A stretch of 64,000 nt of DNA, taken from assembly GCA_022788085.1 (NCBI GenBank), contig JALEWA010000004.1:38444-102443 (forward strand), written 5' to 3'. The notes below the pieces were generated by a model. The model did no database searches. It saw only the letters and a program-made list of their open reading frames with translations, and was not told the DNA's origin. Shown in pieces: positions 44,721 to 53,897 of the stretch (its first letter is position 1; each line of letters starts with the position of its first letter). The position numbers were made by a program, and so were the translations under genes. This DNA comes from Lachnospiraceae bacterium. Its GTDB lineage: Bacteria; Bacillota; Clostridia; Lachnospirales; Lachnospiraceae.

Positions 44721-46880
44721 TTATATCTCTTCTATAAAATATTCTTCCAAAGTGCAAACTACAAATTCTTCCGGCTTTTGCTTCGTTAAAGCAATACTTC
44801 TTGAATCAGGCTGGCAGGTACCCACATAGATTCTATAATTTCCTTTGTGAATCACCTTTTTATCCTCCTGATATAAGCCAAAATCTTCTTCCTTCACATG
44901 AAGCGTTACATGCTTTGTCTCACCTTTTTGCAAGAATACTTTTTTCACACCCTTCAACTGGGCATTTGGTGTACCATCCTGCTCTACCTTTATATATACC
45001 TGAACCGTCTGGGCACCGTCACAGTCTCCTACATTTGTGATATCTGTTTCTATGGTAATACCCTCATTAGAAACTGTATCACTTGAAATAATAGTGTTCT
45101 TAAGAGAGAACTCCGTATAAGATAATCCATATCCAAACGGATATAAGGCCTCTTCTTTCATATAACGATACGTTCTGCCTTTCATGGCATAATCTGTGAA
45201 CTCAGGCAATTCTTCCGTGGTGCGATAGAAAGTAATTGGCAGCTTGCCTTCCGGACAGGAATCACCGAATAAGATCTTTGCAATCGCTCTTCCACCCTGT
45301 GCTCCCGGATAACCGCCATACAGGATTGCCGGGATTTCCTTTTCTGCCTGATTGATAGCAAGCGCACTTCCTGACAGCAATACTAATATCGTTGGCTTTC
45401 CACTTGCTGCAACTACATCTAAAACCTTCTGCTGTAAACCCGGTAAATTCAAGTTCGGCTTATCTCCACTTGCATATTGGTTTCCTTCATCGCCTTCTTC
45501 ACCTTCCAGACCGGCATCAAGTCCCATACAGCAGATTACAACGTCACTATATTCACAGATTCCTTTTACCTCTGACATTCTGTCATTTTCTACTGCAAGG
45601 TTTTCTACCTTATCTTTGTAGAGGTGGCATCCTTCCGAATACAGAACTCTTGCCTTATCACCTACATACTCCTGAATTCCTTCCAGTACTGTTACATACT
45701 CGGAAGCCGTTCCTTCATAATTACCTACCAATGCCTTTCTGCTGTTTGCATTTGGTCCAATAACTCCGATTGTCTTAATCTTATCAAGCTTCAATGGCAG
45801 CATATTGTCTTCATTCTTTAAAAGCACAACGCTCTTTAAAGCAGTTTTGAGATTCAATGCCTTCATTGCTGCAGTATCAGCATCCAGATAAGTAATCTGA
45901 TCAAATGGATTATCTGTTACTTCACCAAGAGTTCCTAATTTCATTCTTGTTGTATACAGATTTACTACAGCTTCATCAATTCTTTCTTCCGGTATCATGC
46001 CATTATTCACGGCATCCTCAAGACAGGCAAAAAGATTTCCACAATTCAGGTCACAGCCATTATTTACAGCCATTGCAACTGCTTCCAGCGCAGTATCTAC
46101 CACCTTATGTCCCTGATAGAAGTCCTTTATCGCCCAACAGTCTGATACTACATGTCCCTGGAATCCCCAGGCTTTACGAAGAATATCAAGCAATAAGGTC
46201 TTACTTCCACAGCATGGCTCACCATTCGTTCTGTTATAAGCTCCCATAACTGCTTCTACCTTACCCTCCTGGACACAAGCCTTAAAGGCAGGAAGATAAG
46301 TCTCATATAAATCCGTTTTTGACACCTCTGCATTAAAGTAATGTCTCATATCCTCAGGACCACTATGTACTGCAAAGTGTTTAGCACAGGCTGCTCCCTT
46401 AAGATATTTCTCGTCATGTCCCTGAATACCCTGAATGAATCTGACACCAAGCCTTCCGGTAAGGAATGGATCCTCACCAAAGGTCTCATGTCCTCTTCCC
46501 CATCTTGGATCCCTGAAAATATTTACATTTGGTGACCAGAATGTTAGTCCCTTATAAATATCTGTATCACCATATTTCTGCTGGTTATTATACTTTGCCC
46601 TTCCTTCCGTGGAAATAGCATCTGCTACCTCCTCCAACAGGTCTTCATCAAAGCTTCCTGCCATGGTGATTGCCTGTGGAAATACAGTTGCCACACCTGC
46701 TCTTGCTACGCCATGCAGCGCCTCATTCCACCAATTATATGCTTTGATCTGCAAGCGTTCTATGGAAACAGCCCAATTAAGCATCTGGCTGCATTTTTCA
46801 TGTAACGTCATCTGAGCGACCAGTTTCTTTGCTTCTTCACGATATTGCTCATGTTTTTTTGTATTTTTTACTAATTCCAC
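44721..46880 (-). CDS. GH3 beta-xylosidase
   Basis: A 719-residue GH3 enzyme in normal domain order. YNWWNEALHGVARAG near the start and the nucleophile Asp in GHVVSDCWAIKDF are typical of the xylosidase/arabinosidase branch. Other motifs: DPRWGRGHETFGEDP, KHFAVHSGPE, then the alpha/beta sandwich (VVLLKNEDNMLPL, GGYPGAQGGRAIAKILFGD) and FnIII (PFGYGLSYTEF). The start is GTG at 46878-46880 with GGAGAG 8 nt before; a longer opening overlaps the GH8 gene. No signal peptide, so it acts on imported xylo-oligosaccharides. Last gene of the GH43-GH8-GH3 operon. Confidence 0.9.
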   Translation of the reverse strand: MELVKNTKKHEQYREEAKKLVAQMTLHEKCSQMLNWAVSIERLQIKAYNWWNEALHGVARAGVATVFPQAITMAGSFDEDLLEEVADAISTEGRAKYNNQQKYGDTDIYKGLTFWSPNVNIFRDPRWGRGHETFGEDPFLTGRLGVRFIQGIQGHDEKYLKGAACAKHFAVHSGPEDMRHYFNAEVSKTDLYETYLPAFKACVQEGKVEAVMGAYNRTNGEPCCGSKTLLLDILRKAWGFQGHVVSDCWAIKDFYQGHKVVDTALEAVAMAVNNGCDLNCGNLFACLEDAVNNGMIPEERIDEAVVNLYTTRMKLGTLGEVTDNPFDQITYLDADTAAMKALNLKTALKSVVLLKNEDNMLPLKLDKIKTIGVIGPNANSRKALVGNYEGTASEYVTVLEGIQEYVGDKARVLYSEGCHLYKDKVENLAVENDRMSEVKGICEYSDVVICCMGLDAGLEGEEGDEGNQYASGDKPNLNLPGLQQKVLDVVAASGKPTILVLLSGSALAINQAEKEIPAILYGGYPGAQGGRAIAKILFGDSCPEGKLPITFYRTTEELPEFTDYAMKGRTYRYMKEEALYPFGYGLSYTEFSLKNTIISSDTVSNEGITIETDITNVGDCDGAQTVQVYIKVEQDGTPNAQLKGVKKVFLQKGETKHVTLHVKEEDFGLYQEDKKVIHKGNYRIYVGTCQPDSRSIALTKQKPEEFVVCTLEEYFIEEI

Positions 46881-46897
46881 TTTATCATCTCTCCATT

Positions 46898-48019
46898 CTA
46901 CCAAATTCTGTATTCTCCGCTTAAAGCAAGCATAGCAAAGAGATACAGGCAATTATCATAATATCTTCTTGTTCCTGTTCTTAGCGGTGTATTCCAAAAT
47001 CGTTCCACCCATTCCTTACTGGTATCGTTCCATGCAGCAAGAACAGACTGTGCTGTTGTTGCAATGATGGCAACCGGATGAAGAACACTGTCGCCAACAG
47101 GTGTTCCATCTACTTCATAAATCGAATAACTTCCTTTTCGGGCTTCATCTGCCAAAAACCTTTGCTGTCTGTCAGCCGCCACACATTGTCCGATATCTGT
47201 GCCAAACCATACATAGTCAAGACCAATATTGGCAACTGTACGATAGGAATCACTGAAGAACCAGTCATGTCTGTCATTCGACCACGGAAGCTTCCTGCTC
47301 ATCGGTGATCCATCAAATTCCGCATACTCTGCATTTAATCCGGTTACAGGATGGCATGCCTTTATAAGATACTCTCGGCTTACTTTTGCAGCTTCTTTCC
47401 AAAACGGCCTGTCTTCTTCATCTGCCCACTGTGAAAATAATTCATAAAAATGTGGAAGATGATAAGAAGGATCCGTAAAATCAATTCCCGGCACAAAGAG
47501 AATCTGATGGTTCTCCAAATTCCACATAGGAGTTCCTACCCTTCCATTCTGTCCCTTATGCAGACAGGCACGAAGAATTGCTCTTGCCTCTTTTTCATAT
47601 GCAAAGATTCCTTCTCCATCTCCCCATCTGTGAGAAGCGAAGAATAATGCCATAGCAAAGTACTCTTCTCCGTCCGGAGCCGGACCGTTACTGTTCTTTG
47701 TTCCACCTGTTCCACATGACCATGCAAAATATCCTTCGTTTTCCCCATCCTGCATCCACATGTAGGTCTTTGCCCACTTCCAAAGTCTGTCGAATTCTTC
47801 CTTCCAGCCTAACTGCACGCAAAACATCATACCATACGACATTCCTTCTGTTCTGACATCCAGATTTCCGGTATCTGTTATATATCCCATATCATCCCCA
47901 ACAGGATAATACAGTCGTTCTTCATCACTTCCATAGAATATCGTTTTTGCTGTTTCCTGTAATCTTTTTCTGACATCAGCGTCAGAAATGCCAATTTCTG
48001 AAAAGACATTTCGGTACAT
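46898..48019 (-). CDS. GH8 reducing-end xylose-releasing exo-oligoxylanase
   Basis: A 373-residue GH8 enzyme without signal peptide. DVRTEGMSYGMM carries the catalytic acid Glu58; FAWSCGTGGTKNSNGPAPDGEEYFAMALFFASHRWG and FTDPSYHLPHFYELF are characteristic of the Rex type, and the base Asp should lie in the DRHDWFFSDSYRT region. Rex enzymes cut xylose from the reducing end of xylo-oligosaccharides, complementing the GH3 beta-xylosidase encoded 17 bp downstream. The ATG has GGAGG at 7 nt. Confidence 0.9.
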   Translation of the reverse strand: MYRNVFSEIGISDADVRKRLQETAKTIFYGSDEERLYYPVGDDMGYITDTGNLDVRTEGMSYGMMFCVQLGWKEEFDRLWKWAKTYMWMQDGENEGYFAWSCGTGGTKNSNGPAPDGEEYFAMALFFASHRWGDGEGIFAYEKEARAILRACLHKGQNGRVGTPMWNLENHQILFVPGIDFTDPSYHLPHFYELFSQWADEEDRPFWKEAAKVSREYLIKACHPVTGLNAEYAEFDGSPMSRKLPWSNDRHDWFFSDSYRTVANIGLDYVWFGTDIGQCVAADRQQRFLADEARKGSYSIYEVDGTPVGDSVLHPVAIIATTAQSVLAAWNDTSKEWVERFWNTPLRTGTRRYYDNCLYLFAMLALSGEYRIW

Positions 48020-48058
48020 CTATTCTTCCTCCATTTTATAATCTTTTACTTGTTTCTA

Positions 48059-49456
48059 TTAATTCAGCGTAAATGATAAAAGACTCACATTTCCACTTCC
48101 ACGATAAGTCAGATAGATTGCCTGTTTTCCATCCGGTATATGTATTGGAGCACTAAATTCCTCCCAGATGTTGGCGGAACAAACTTTAATTTCTCCCAGA
48201 ATATCTCCATCCCACTGTGTTCTTACTTCAAATACACCATCACAGTATCCTCTTATTTTTAGCGTCATACCGGATATATTCTTACAGTCAAAATATTTAA
48301 AACCTGCTGTCGCAGTATCCTGAATATTGGCAATAAATCCCGGTTCTTCATCCCCATCTCTGCCATCCTGAATAATCTTAGGGAATCTGTCTCCTCCAAC
48401 ATATAAAGATGGTGTATTGGTAAACAGATTACATGCAATATATGTATAATATTCACCTTTACCCTCCAGTGGACCTCCATTTAATCCGCATGATGTGATT
48501 TCTACCTGTGGAATACTTCCGTCTTCACAAATGGTAAGCTTTTCAGCACACCCCTGCCTGCTATACCAGGTACCATTCGTATGGCGATGATAGAATATGT
48601 ACCAGTCACCTTTGATTTCCACAATGCTTCCATGATTATTTGCTCCATATGCCATCGGTAAATCTGCAGGTTTATAGGTATCAATATGCAAATCGCAATT
48701 ACTTACAATAACACCACCATACACAAATCCTTTCGTAGGATTTGTGCTTGTTGCATAACAAAGTTCATGCATGACAACGGAAGAATATATAAAATAATAA
48801 GTATCCTTTATCTTACGAATAGAAGCAGCTTCAAAATATTCATGTCCTTCGAAGCCTGTTCCCTTGCTATACTCACATCCCGGCACAACGATCACAGGCT
48901 CTTCCTCTATGGTGAGCATATCCTCGCCCAGCACCGTTACCATGGCACCTGTTCTTGACTTATCTCCCCTTCCGCAGAATCCGGTATACAGATAAGTCCG
49001 ATTGCCTTCTGTCAATACACCCGGATCAAACTGGGGTTCATCACCTTTTCTTTCCCCTAACCTGACTCCACTCTTATCATGAACATACCCGTAAAATTCA
49101 TATTTTCCGGCGGGAGTATCACAAACAGCAACGGATACTACCGATACCTTATCTAATACATAATATAGATAATATCTTCCATCCGGTCCTACTGTAACAT
49201 CCGGTGCATAAAGGCACATCTTTCCCTGTTTATTCAATGGATCTGCGCACTTAGGATAAATCACACCCTCATAACGCCAGTCGGCAAGATCATCTATCGG
49301 TGCAGACCAGCATACATAATCTCCAAGGCAAAACACATGACCATTAAAATAATCATGCGAACCATATACATATACTCTGTCTCCGAATACATACGGTTCC
49401 CCATCGGGAATATACTCCCATGATGGTAAGTAGGGATTAACACCTTGCTTTTTCAT
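48059..49456 (-). CDS. GH43 arabinofuranosidase/xylosidase with C-terminal CBM6-like domain
   Basis: A 465-residue enzyme. The five-bladed GH43 propeller occupies about 1-320, opening with NPYLPSWEYIPDGEPYVF (base Asp18), then LYAPDVTV (pKa-tuning Asp) and GHEYFEAASIRK (acid Glu). Residues 325-465 look like a CBM6-type beta-sandwich (IYLTYRGSGNVSLLSFTLN). No signal peptide. The ATG after AGGGGG at 7 nt was chosen over an upstream extension that crosses the promoter region. First gene of the xylan operon; likely removes arabinose or xylose from arabinoxylan oligosaccharides. Confidence 0.88.
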   Translation of the reverse strand: MKKQGVNPYLPSWEYIPDGEPYVFGDRVYVYGSHDYFNGHVFCLGDYVCWSAPIDDLADWRYEGVIYPKCADPLNKQGKMCLYAPDVTVGPDGRYYLYYVLDKVSVVSVAVCDTPAGKYEFYGYVHDKSGVRLGERKGDEPQFDPGVLTEGNRTYLYTGFCGRGDKSRTGAMVTVLGEDMLTIEEEPVIVVPGCEYSKGTGFEGHEYFEAASIRKIKDTYYFIYSSVVMHELCYATSTNPTKGFVYGGVIVSNCDLHIDTYKPADLPMAYGANNHGSIVEIKGDWYIFYHRHTNGTWYSRQGCAEKLTICEDGSIPQVEITSCGLNGGPLEGKGEYYTYIACNLFTNTPSLYVGGDRFPKIIQDGRDGDEEPGFIANIQDTATAGFKYFDCKNISGMTLKIRGYCDGVFEVRTQWDGDILGEIKVCSANIWEEFSAPIHIPDGKQAIYLTYRGSGNVSLLSFTLN

Positions 49457-49564
49457 TTCAATTCCCCCTATCCTTTCTAAACTAAAACTATTCTGTACCA
49501 TGATAGATACTATTATTTCATATTTTCCTTGCAGAATTCCTCTTATCCTCAACCAATCAATAAT

Positions 49565-49580
49565 CAAATAATACTATTTG
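49565..49580. promoter_or_regulatory. Inverted repeat between the xylan operon and its AraC gene
   Basis: CAAATA (49565-49570) and TATTTG (49575-49580) separated by ATAC, midway in the 237-bp divergent region. A candidate operator for the regulator encoded at 49694. Confidence 0.45.
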
Positions 49581-49610
49581 AACGGTGGTGTTTTGCCTTT
49601 CTGTTACCTA

Positions 49611-49640
49611 TTTACTTTTCCGGGAAAAATATGGTAGAAT
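49611..49640 (+). promoter_or_regulatory. Promoter of the AraC gene
   Basis: -35 TTTACT (49611-49616), 18-nt spacer, -10 TAGAAT (49635-49640), 53 bp before the ATG. No clear promoter is seen for the opposing xylan operon. Confidence 0.5.
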
Positions 49641-49693
49641 CAAACATGCCTGAACACTTATATTTATTTAAGAAAAATATTGGGGGTACATAA

Positions 49694-50623
49694 ATGAGAA
49701 AAGTTCCTAGTTCTATCAAGGAAAAAGACTTATACAAGGTAAATCTGGATTTCACGGGACAACGTCAGATGACAGACTCTCTTGAAAACGTTGAATTCCA
49801 CAATAATTCTACCTTACGTATCTGGTACAATGACATCCCTGCATGCTATGATATGCATTGGCATAATGCAATGGAAATCATTATTCCCATAGAAAACTAC
49901 TATGAAGTGACTGTAAAACATCAAACTTACCATATTAATCCTGAAGAAATCATAATGATTCCCCCAAGAGAGCTTCACAGTATTCAGGCTCCTGCGCAGG
50001 GAGCACGCTTTGTATACCTTTTTGACATTTCTTTTTTGTCCATGCTAAATGGCTATAATGGTATTATGTCCATGCTGACGCATCCCATTTACATTACCAA
50101 GGAAAGCTGCCCTGCACTTTACCGTGAAATACTTCAGGCCTTTGAAGCTATGAAAAATGATTATTTTGCTAATCATGAATACAGTGATTTTCTGATATAT
50201 TCACATTTTTTCAAACTCTGTGCCCTGCTTTGTCAGAACCATATACAACAGCTTTCTTTACCTGCTGAATCCCAGACAGGCAAGAAACGAGAATATGTAA
50301 ATAAATTTCTTAATATTATTGAATATATTGATTTGCATTATGCAGAAAATCTGAATCTGGAAACGATTGCTGATGCCTCCGGTTTTAGTAAGTTTCACTT
50401 TTCCAGACTTTTCAAACAATATACCGGTTTTACTTTCTGTGATTATTTGAATTACAGAAGAATCAAACAGGCAGAAGAGCTTCTGACAAAGCAGGATTAT
50501 CCCATCACTGAGGTAGCTCTCCGTTCAGGATTTACAAGCATATCTACCTTTAACCGCCTGTTTAAACAAATGAAGGGATGCTCTCCCAGTGAATACCGCT
50601 CCAAGAATGATTATGAGCTTTAA
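49694..50623 (+). CDS. Cupin-AraC transcriptional regulator, likely xylan operon activator
   Basis: A 309-residue regulator. Residues 35-125 form a cupin sensor (CYDMHWHNAMEIIIPIE, YHINPEEIIMIPPRELHSI). Residues 205-305 form the AraC DNA-binding domain (LNLETIADASGFSKFHFSRLFKQYTG, ITEVALRSGFTSISTFNRLFKQMKGCSPSEYR). The ATG follows TTGGGGGT. It is divergent from the GH43-GH8-GH3 operon, the normal place for a substrate-responsive activator. Its stop codon overlaps that of the convergent gene at 50620, with no terminator between them. Confidence 0.9.
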   Translation: MRKVPSSIKEKDLYKVNLDFTGQRQMTDSLENVEFHNNSTLRIWYNDIPACYDMHWHNAMEIIIPIENYYEVTVKHQTYHINPEEIIMIPPRELHSIQAPAQGARFVYLFDISFLSMLNGYNGIMSMLTHPIYITKESCPALYREILQAFEAMKNDYFANHEYSDFLIYSHFFKLCALLCQNHIQQLSLPAESQTGKKREYVNKFLNIIEYIDLHYAENLNLETIADASGFSKFHFSRLFKQYTGFTFCDYLNYRRIKQAEELLTKQDYPITEVALRSGFTSISTFNRLFKQMKGCSPSEYRSKNDYEL

Positions 50624-51573
50624 GGCTCCCACATCGCTTTTCTTGGCTTATTCACGGAAATGACATGGCTCTTTTCCAAATTGGCAAGAAGCAATAAACG
50701 AGCCTCCCCTTCAAACTCCGGTTTTATCATGTAATGACAATAGGTATCTACTAATTGAAACAGATTAGCGGTTCTTCCTTCTATCTTGAAGTTAACATAG
50801 CCCATAGGAACATATTTTTCCCAAATTGCTTCCGGTGATACATATGTCACATAGTTGCGAATCGTGTGAATGGAGTTGTGGTCACCATATTCACAATACC
50901 AACCGGGAATTGGTGTCTTTTTATCCGTTGAGTTCTTTCTGTTCATTAAGGCAATTCTCTGTTGCTTTGCAATTGTCCGGTAATGCTCTGCTCTTCTTGG
51001 ACAATTAGGAATACAGCATGCATTCACAAGGATTTCGCATTTATCCTTGCGTTCTATTTTCTCCAGAAGCCCGAATTGGTTATTCATATTATAGTCAAGT
51101 ACGACAAGCTGATAATCCTTTTCCAGTTCACTGTTAATCTCATCAAGACTGCGAAGTTCCTTACAGGTTGAACTGTTTATCTTAAATCCCGGATATTTCT
51201 TTCGAATATATTCTTCCAGTATGGGTGATACCACCAACACTTCGTTCATTCCATTATCTGCTTCCTTCATACAGAAATTACAATATTCATCCGATAAGTC
51301 TTCTTCAGTAAGAAGCGGATTTGTATAAGTATATCGTACCGGTATTCCCTTTTGGTTTATATTCTTAATGACCTCTCTGACAAATCTTGCATCGCATTGA
51401 TCATCATTACTAAAACGTCCACCATTCCAAAGAGAAGTTGGAAACTCTCCAAAGAAAGAGGCAATCTTTACTCCTTCACGAAAATATTCAGGATGTAGAG
51501 ACTGTAATCCCACAAAAAACATATTCAACGGATAATTATACCTTAATCCGGGTAAATGAAATCTGACTTCCAT
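50620..51573 (-). CDS. U32-peptidase-like protein, paralogue B
   Basis: A 317-residue cytoplasmic protein of uncertain function. The segment VNFKIEGR near residue 258 is a hallmark of the U32/UbiU-UbiV family, and ILVNACCIPNCPRRAEHY supplies closely spaced Cys residues, as in U32-like proteins that hold an iron-sulfur cluster. A conserved GEFPTSLWNGGR lies near residue 45. It is about 30 percent similar over its length to the next gene upstream, with the same motifs in the same order. Last gene of the long minus-strand array. ATG preceded by AAGGAGG. Proteolytic activity cannot be inferred. Confidence 0.6.
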   Translation of the reverse strand: MEVRFHLPGLRYNYPLNMFFVGLQSLHPEYFREGVKIASFFGEFPTSLWNGGRFSNDDQCDARFVREVIKNINQKGIPVRYTYTNPLLTEEDLSDEYCNFCMKEADNGMNEVLVVSPILEEYIRKKYPGFKINSSTCKELRSLDEINSELEKDYQLVVLDYNMNNQFGLLEKIERKDKCEILVNACCIPNCPRRAEHYRTIAKQQRIALMNRKNSTDKKTPIPGWYCEYGDHNSIHTIRNYVTYVSPEAIWEKYVPMGYVNFKIEGRTANLFQLVDTYCHYMIKPEFEGEARLLLLANLEKSHVISVNKPRKAMWEP

Positions 51574-51583
51574 AGATACCTCC

Positions 51584-52495
51584 TTACTTCTTCCTCTGTT
51601 TCATCGCCTGTTGGAACTGATTTAGCAATCCATCAATTTTGTTTCTGATAAATTCTCTATGTTCATCCTTAACCAGAAAATAAAGATACGATTCCTCTAC
51701 ATATTCAACAGGCATTCCACGTCCAACAATTTTGAAATTCACAAATCCTCTGTCTATATATTCACCAATCTGCTCATTTGATATAAATGCCGGTCTGTCC
51801 ATGCACTCCTTAAAGCTTCTCTCCCTTGTCCTGTTCGGACACGGAAAAGCAGTATTAATATCATACTCCAACTGCATCTGGGACTGTTGTCTGTAATGCT
51901 CTGTTCTCTTAGGACATCCCGGGAAACAAACCTCATTTACCAGTATTTCTACCTTGGATGCTTTATCCTGAATTGCTGACAGAACTCTTTCGTCATGATT
52001 CAGATCATAATCAAGAACCACCAGATAGTAATCCTTTTCCAGTTCTTCAAGAAGCCCTTTAAGTCCTGTGATTCTTTTTGTTGTAGAAGAAATTCTCTTG
52101 AATCCGGGATAATTCTTACAAATATATTCCTCTAAAACAGGCTGATTTACTAACACCTGATTCATTCCATTATCTGCAAGCTTCATAATCAGATTGCAAT
52201 AAGTATCATATACATGCTTTTCTTCCAAAAGAGAATTTGTCCACGTAAAGCGTACCGGAATACCTCTGCTGTTATAAATCTTTAACACGGACTTGATATC
52301 ATCCTTTCCGGTAATTCCAAATACCGCACGTCCACCATTCCATATTGCCCCCGGAAAAGTACCATAGACAGAACCGATACAATACCCATCCCGGAATTTG
52401 TCGGGATAGTCCTTCATAAGATTCATAATGACCTGATTGAGAAGTCTGAAATAACAAAATCCCGGCAAATGCCAATATACCTTCTTTCCATTCAT
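51584..52495 (-). CDS. U32-peptidase-like protein, paralogue A
   Basis: A 303-residue paralogue of the preceding entry: HLPGFCYFRLLNQ, GTFPGAIWNGGR, ADNGMNQVLVNQPVLEEYICKNYPGFK, ILVNEVCFPGCPKRTEHY and VNFKIVGRG. The KIEGR-type motif is KIVGR here. The two genes are 10 bp apart and clearly arose by duplication. The Cys pattern is retained in both, which favours a shared cofactor. The context, after a surface GH5 and a binding protein, gives no direct role. U32 assignment is from motif resemblance only. Confidence 0.6.
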   Translation of the reverse strand: MNGKKVYWHLPGFCYFRLLNQVIMNLMKDYPDKFRDGYCIGSVYGTFPGAIWNGGRAVFGITGKDDIKSVLKIYNSRGIPVRFTWTNSLLEEKHVYDTYCNLIMKLADNGMNQVLVNQPVLEEYICKNYPGFKRISSTTKRITGLKGLLEELEKDYYLVVLDYDLNHDERVLSAIQDKASKVEILVNEVCFPGCPKRTEHYRQQSQMQLEYDINTAFPCPNRTRERSFKECMDRPAFISNEQIGEYIDRGFVNFKIVGRGMPVEYVEESYLYFLVKDEHREFIRNKIDGLLNQFQQAMKQRKK

Positions 52496-52516
52496 ATCCT
52501 TATACCTCTTCTTATT

Positions 52517-53815
52517 CTATTCTTCTGTATGTGCAACAAGGGCATCTGCAATATCCTGCGCATACCATGACAGATTATTTCTGTCGAAAATAGCAAATTT
52601 TTCGCCTGGTTTATCGTAATTTCCATTATCCCACCAGACACAGGTGATACCATATTTATTGGTTACCTCCATATAATCAGCAAGCCAGTTCAGGACATCC
52701 TCACGGTTCGATACCTCAATACCATCTGCATTGATATAGTTCTTATTCACTGCGCCGAATTCCGTAATAATAACCGGAACATCCTTTTGAATCAAATATT
52801 TATCCACCAACTGCATAGCTGAAATGATATCTTTCTTCAGACTTCCATCCCATTCATTGATATTATTATCATCCGATTCATACGTAAAATAATATGGCGT
52901 GTACAGATGTACTGCTACCATGATGTGATTATCCTTTGGTATTTCAAGCTGTGTAATGGAATTATAGGTAACCGAATTTCCATACGGGCAGATAATCAGA
53001 CATCTCGTTTCATTTGCTCCTCCTGTGGAACGCACGGTTTCCACAAATGCCTGATTGAGAATATTCACTGCCATCCTGCCGTCGTCATCTCCTCCTGACC
53101 ATTCCTGTTCAGAACCTTTTATTCTTGGTTCATTCATTCCTTCAAAAATCAAGTGCTCATCATAATCACGAAAACGTTCTGCTACCTGTTTCCAAAGCGC
53201 AGTAAGCTGCTTCTTAACCTCATCCAATCCTTCACTTTGAGGCTTCAACCAATAATCCGGTTCATGGTGGGTATCCAAAATCACATATAAATCCTCATCT
53301 AACGCATAATTTACCACCTCTTCCACTCTGTCAAGCCAGGCCTCATCTATCTCATATTCCGACCCTGATGACATATGCTGACTCCAGGTAACCGGTATAC
53401 GAACAGTCTTAATCCCCTGCTCTGCAAGTGCCTGCATCATTTCCCGTGTCGTCTTTGGATTTCCCCAGCTTGTTTCACTCGCTACAGAAGCAGTTACTCC
53501 ATGTGCATCAAGTGTATTGCCAAGATTCCATCCTATTTTCATATCTTCAAGCAATGCGAAGGTCTCAGAACGGTCAATGACTGCTTCCTCCTCTGCCGCT
53601 GTTGTTTTCAAACTCATTTCTTCCAATTCCCCTGTCTGTTCCGGTATCGTCTCTGTTTCCATTGTTATCTCTTCACTCTGTATCGTCTCTTCTGAAACTT
53701 TTGTTGTAACTTCTTTTGTTCTTTCCACATTTGTTTCTGATTGTTCTTTACTGCATCCACATACAGTCACCATAAGTGCCATTCCCACTATCACAGTTAT
53801 TATTTTTCGCTTCAT
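52517..53815 (-). CDS. GH5 (subfamily 4-like) surface endoglucanase lipoprotein
   Basis: A 432-residue enzyme. The signal peptide ends VCGC, an acceptable lipobox, followed by a Glu/Thr-rich linker to about residue 85. The GH5 barrel has GWNLGNTLDAHG, SWGNPKTTREMM, VRIPVTWSQHM, LDTHHEPD, FEGMNEPRIKG (acid/base Glu) and IITEFGAV (nucleophile Glu). This pattern fits GH5_4, which contains cellulases, mixed-linkage glucanases and xyloglucanases. As the only exported enzyme in this array it probably makes the oligosaccharides taken up by the neighbouring importer. The ATG after GAGGAG was chosen. It lies 82 bp downstream of the binding-protein gene. Confidence 0.9.
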   Translation of the reverse strand: MKRKIITVIVGMALMVTVCGCSKEQSETNVERTKEVTTKVSEETIQSEEITMETETIPEQTGELEEMSLKTTAAEEEAVIDRSETFALLEDMKIGWNLGNTLDAHGVTASVASETSWGNPKTTREMMQALAEQGIKTVRIPVTWSQHMSSGSEYEIDEAWLDRVEEVVNYALDEDLYVILDTHHEPDYWLKPQSEGLDEVKKQLTALWKQVAERFRDYDEHLIFEGMNEPRIKGSEQEWSGGDDDGRMAVNILNQAFVETVRSTGGANETRCLIICPYGNSVTYNSITQLEIPKDNHIMVAVHLYTPYYFTYESDDNNINEWDGSLKKDIISAMQLVDKYLIQKDVPVIITEFGAVNKNYINADGIEVSNREDVLNWLADYMEVTNKYGITCVWWDNGNYDKPGEKFAIFDRNNLSWYAQDIADALVAHTEE

Positions 53816-53897
53816 AGAAACACTCCTCACATCAAAAATCTTTTTTAGAAAAAGGATGATGCCCGGAAACATCATCCTTCTTGCTTCTTAAATTATT

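Noticed and set aside
50600..50640. Terminator between the AraC gene and the convergent U32-like gene
   Set aside because: The stop codons overlap and no inverted repeat with a T-tract is present.
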